From contig JAEYUA010000255.1 of assembly GCA_023433755.1 (NCBI GenBank), forward strand, positions 1 to 7,193: 7,193 bases of DNA, given 5' to 3'. This document shows, piece after piece, positions 5,614-7,193 of this stretch. Source of the DNA: Bacteroidota bacterium (GTDB lineage: Bacteria; Bacteroidota; Bacteroidia; Chitinophagales; Chitinophagaceae). The notes under the pieces are model-generated. The model was not told the DNA's origin, made no database searches, and saw only the letters and a program-made list of their open reading frames with translations. Position 1 is the first letter of the stretch. Every line of letters starts with the position of its first letter. Position numbers and translations under genes: made by a program.

Positions 5614-6624
5614 ATGAAGTTTCATATTGACCTGGATATTAAAAAACTCAGTCCCCCGCTCACACATCACAGCAAGATGCTGCTGATAGGTTCGTGCTTT
5701 ACCGAAAACATAGGAGAGAAGCTGAAACAATATAAATTCGAGGTCTTTGAAAATCCTAATGGGATTCTTTTCAACCCGGTAAGTGTTGCAGAATCTATCA
5801 TTGACTGCATTGAGAATAAAATTGTTGATGCTGAAGAATTATTTGAACTGAATGAAGGCTGGCATAGCTGGAAACACCACAGCAGGTTTTCGGCCGTGCA
5901 TAAGCAGGATGCGCTGGATAAGATTAATGCTTCCACCAGCAGGGCGCATCAATTCCTGAAACAGGCAGATGTGGTAATGATCACCCTGGGTTCCGCCTGG
6001 GTGTATTCTCTTTCTGAAAAAGCACCCTTATACAAGCCAGGCCTCATTGCCGCCAATAACCATAAAGCCCCTGCTGACTGGTTTCATAAAAAATTGCTTA
6101 CCACCGAAGCTGTTTTGCAGGAACTGGACCAGGTAATCCACCGCCTTTTTCATTTTAACCCGGAGCTGAGGATCATCTTTACCATAAGTCCCGTCCGGCA
6201 TATCCGGGAAGGCCTGGTGAATAATAACAGGAGCAAGGCAGTATTGATCCAGGCGGTTCACCACCTCTGTGAAAAATTTGACAGGCTGCATTATTTTCCT
6301 GCCTATGAACTGGTAATTGATGACCTGCGTGATTACAGGTTCTATTCAGAAGACCTTGTGCATCCGAATTATCATGCTACACAATATGTGTGGGAAAAAT
6401 TTGTGAAGGCCTGCATGGATGAAAAAACCGAAAAGCTGATGGAATCTATTCATTCCATTAACCTGGCTTACAAGCACAAACCCTTCAATGCAGATTCCAG
6501 GCAACATCAGGACTTTCTTCAATCCTTCCTTGAAAAAACCCAGGCACTGCAGGATCAGCATCCATATTTAGATTTCGAAAAAGAACTGGTTTTTTTTGGC
6601 AGGAAAGGATACGAATCTCAATGA
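5614..6624 (+). CDS. GSCFA-domain protein
   Basis: This 336-aa protein matches the GSCFA family, which is related to SGNH-type hydrolases; its substrate is unknown. The name-giving block appears as GSCFT at 26-30. It is followed by NPNGILFNPVSVAESI at 47-62, ITLGSAWVY at 123-131, N149-H150-K151, TISPVRHIREG at 190-200, and a C-terminal DDLRDYRFYSEDLVHPN at 236-252. By analogy with SGNH enzymes Ser27 would be the nucleophile and D247/H250 the acid and base. The glycine and asparagine of the other SGNH blocks would map to the 123-131 and 149-151 regions, an inference from motif order only. There is no signal peptide, so it is probably cytoplasmic. The last 65 residues are helical-looking and rich in Gln and Lys. 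The ATG fits the usual N-terminus of the family. Co-transcription with the preceding gene is plausible because no clear promoter lies in the 77-nt gap. Confidence 0.88.
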   Translation: MKFHIDLDIKKLSPPLTHHSKMLLIGSCFTENIGEKLKQYKFEVFENPNGILFNPVSVAESIIDCIENKIVDAEELFELNEGWHSWKHHSRFSAVHKQDALDKINASTSRAHQFLKQADVVMITLGSAWVYSLSEKAPLYKPGLIAANNHKAPADWFHKKLLTTEAVLQELDQVIHRLFHFNPELRIIFTISPVRHIREGLVNNNRSKAVLIQAVHHLCEKFDRLHYFPAYELVIDDLRDYRFYSEDLVHPNYHATQYVWEKFVKACMDEKTEKLMESIHSINLAYKHKPFNADSRQHQDFLQSFLEKTQALQDQHPYLDFEKELVFFGRKGYESQ

Positions 6625-6642
6625 TCTTTTAACGCAGAGTAA

Positions 6643-6684
6643 AGCCATAGCCATTAGCCGTTAGCCTTTGGCTCTTGGCTTTTT
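6643..6684 (+). terminator. probable terminator of the GSCFA gene, built on a 7-bp repeat
   Basis: The strongest hairpin is AGCCGTTAGCC (6656-6666), loop TTT, then GGCTCTTGGCT (6670-6680). Two 4-bp GC-rich blocks pair around a weak 3-nt middle, and a run of T follows to 6684. AAAGCC at 6641-6646 could pair instead with GGCTTT at 6677-6682. AGCC starts at 6643, 6649, 6656 and 6663, and GGCT at 6670 and 6677, so all but the first step is exactly 7 nt. It lies 32 nt downstream of the GSCFA stop when counted to the main stem. Confidence 0.6.
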
Positions 6685-6694
6685 GTACCTGATT

Positions 6695-6838
6695 TTGAAA
6701 GTTCAAAGTTGGTGAACCAAAGGACTGTGAGCATAAGTATGTAGTGTAATAGTTAGTAGTAGTCTATAGTTGGCATGTCTGAATAAATAGTAGCAATACA
6801 GTTCTTTAGTTCACTGACTTTGAACTTTGAACTTTCAA
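6695..6838. repeat. 16-bp perfect inverted repeat made from the heptamer family
   Basis: TTGAAAGTTCAAAGTT at 6695-6710 is the exact reverse complement of AACTTTGAACTTTCAA at 6823-6838. The right arm belongs to the plus-strand heptamer tract; the left arm is an inverted copy of two of its units. The 112 nt between the arms (6711-6822) hold decayed inverted heptamers, including GTAGTAGTCT at 6756-6765. No gene is visible in it. Confidence 0.85.
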
Positions 6839-6906
6839 CTTTGAACTATCGACTACTGACTACCGACTACAGACTTCCGACTTTGAACTTTGAACTTTGA
6901 ACTTCG
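6816..6906. repeat. heptamer repeat tract, 13 units in unbroken register
   Basis: Thirteen consecutive 7-bp units keep the register NACTNNN. They pass from AACTTTG-type units (four from 6816) through AACTATC, then GACTAC-type units (6851-6871), GACTTCC, and back to GACTTTG/AACTTTG, ending AACTTCG. Degenerate sequence AATTCAA follows and includes the miaE-type gene's stop codon. Together with 6625-6815 this fills the 285-nt gap between two convergent genes, in which no other gene or RNA was recognised. Confidence 0.93.
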
Positions 6907-6909
6907 AAT

Positions 6910-7193
6910 TCAATGAATCCTATCCCCCCTCAATTCCAACCCCTTCATCACTTCAGCTTCATACTGCAACCATTCTTTCCATCTTTTTCTAACCTTCACA
7001 GGGTCAATATAGGTTTCCGCAAGTTCAATAAAGAGCGTGTAATGGCCTGCTTCACTTTCCATGAATCGCCTGTAGAATTTACGCATGTATGCATCATCAA
7101 GTCCCTCACTTAATCTTTTAAATCTTTCACAACTGCGTGCTTCTATCAATGCCATGATCAGCAACTGGTCCAGCAGCCTACCTTCTTCAGCGC
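6910..7193 (-). CDS. miaE: tRNA-(ms2io6A37) hydroxylase MiaE-type (3' end only; 5' end beyond right edge)
   Basis: The frame is open from the right edge to a TGA at 6912-6910, about 94 residues reading AEEGRLLDQLLIMALIEARSCERF at the visible N-terminal side; the TTG at 7164 is internal. MiaE is a non-haem di-iron, oxygen-dependent hydroxylase that adds a hydroxyl to the isopentenyl group of the modified adenosine at tRNA position 37. Two of its ferritin-like iron-ligand helices are visible: LIEARSCERF with its glutamate, and SEAGHYTLF containing the ExxH pair. The tail (VRKRWKEWLQYEAEVMKGLEL) is amphipathic and charged. The whole family protein is about 190-200 aa, so roughly half is present. 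It converges on the GSCFA gene, and its stop codon lies immediately beside the heptamer tract. Confidence 0.87.
   Translation of the reverse strand, partial: AEEGRLLDQLLIMALIEARSCERFKRLSEGLDDAYMRKFYRRFMESEAGHYTLFIELAETYIDPVKVRKRWKEWLQYEAEVMKGLELRGDRIH

Noticed and set aside
6913..7113. Plus-strand open frame opposite the MiaE-type gene
   Set aside because: The minus-strand frame carries the di-iron EARSCERF and SEAGHY motifs; this frame is its antisense.
1..7193. Defence system, secondary-metabolite cluster, prophage or transposon
   Set aside because: All large frames match housekeeping or envelope families and no integrase, transposase, toxin, nuclease or terminal repeat pair typical of such elements is seen.

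Overview
The window reads as an ordinary chromosomal stretch from a member of the Bacteroidota, most likely near the Chitinophagaceae or a related order. The evidence is a short glycogen/starch synthase followed by a DUF4270 lipoprotein, a long-form (417 aa) MetK, a GSCFA-family protein, little sign of Shine-Dalgarno sequences, and start-proximal boxes resembling the Bacteroidota -7 element TAnnTTTG. The placement rests on recalled family knowledge, not on a search.

Layout, left to right: the 3' end of a GT5-type glycogen/starch synthase (1-380, +); a DUF4270 lipoprotein (407-1837, +); S-adenosylmethionine synthetase metK (1897-3150, +) with its own -7 box and a strong intrinsic terminator (3172-3200); a small four-helix membrane protein of unknown function (3211-3699, +); a SpoU/TrmH-family rRNA 2'-O-methyltransferase, probably RlmB (3737-4504, +); a 7-bp-periodic repeat region (4501-4631); a divergent HMG-CoA lyase-like enzyme (4691-5536, +); a GSCFA-domain protein (5614-6624, +); a second, larger repeat region (about 6643-6906) that includes a probable terminator; and, converging from the right edge, the 3' end of a MiaE-type tRNA hydroxylase gene (6910-7193, -).

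Functionally this is housekeeping: storage polysaccharide, an outer-envelope lipoprotein, the methyl donor SAM, a SAM-dependent rRNA methylase, a leucine/ketone-body carbon enzyme, and a tRNA-modifying hydroxylase. MetK makes the cofactor that RlmB uses, but nothing in the sequence shows co-regulation. No defence system, CRISPR array, transposase, integrase or RNA gene is visible.

The most unusual content is non-coding. Two intergenic regions are built from imperfect repeats of different sequence but the same 7-bp period, starting or ending at the stop codons of the adjacent genes. In the second region a hairpin terminator is itself built in 7-bp register, and an inverted copy of the repeat forms 16-bp perfect arms. 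The HMG-CoA lyase-like protein is the most interesting coding sequence, because several positions known to matter in the human enzyme are changed.
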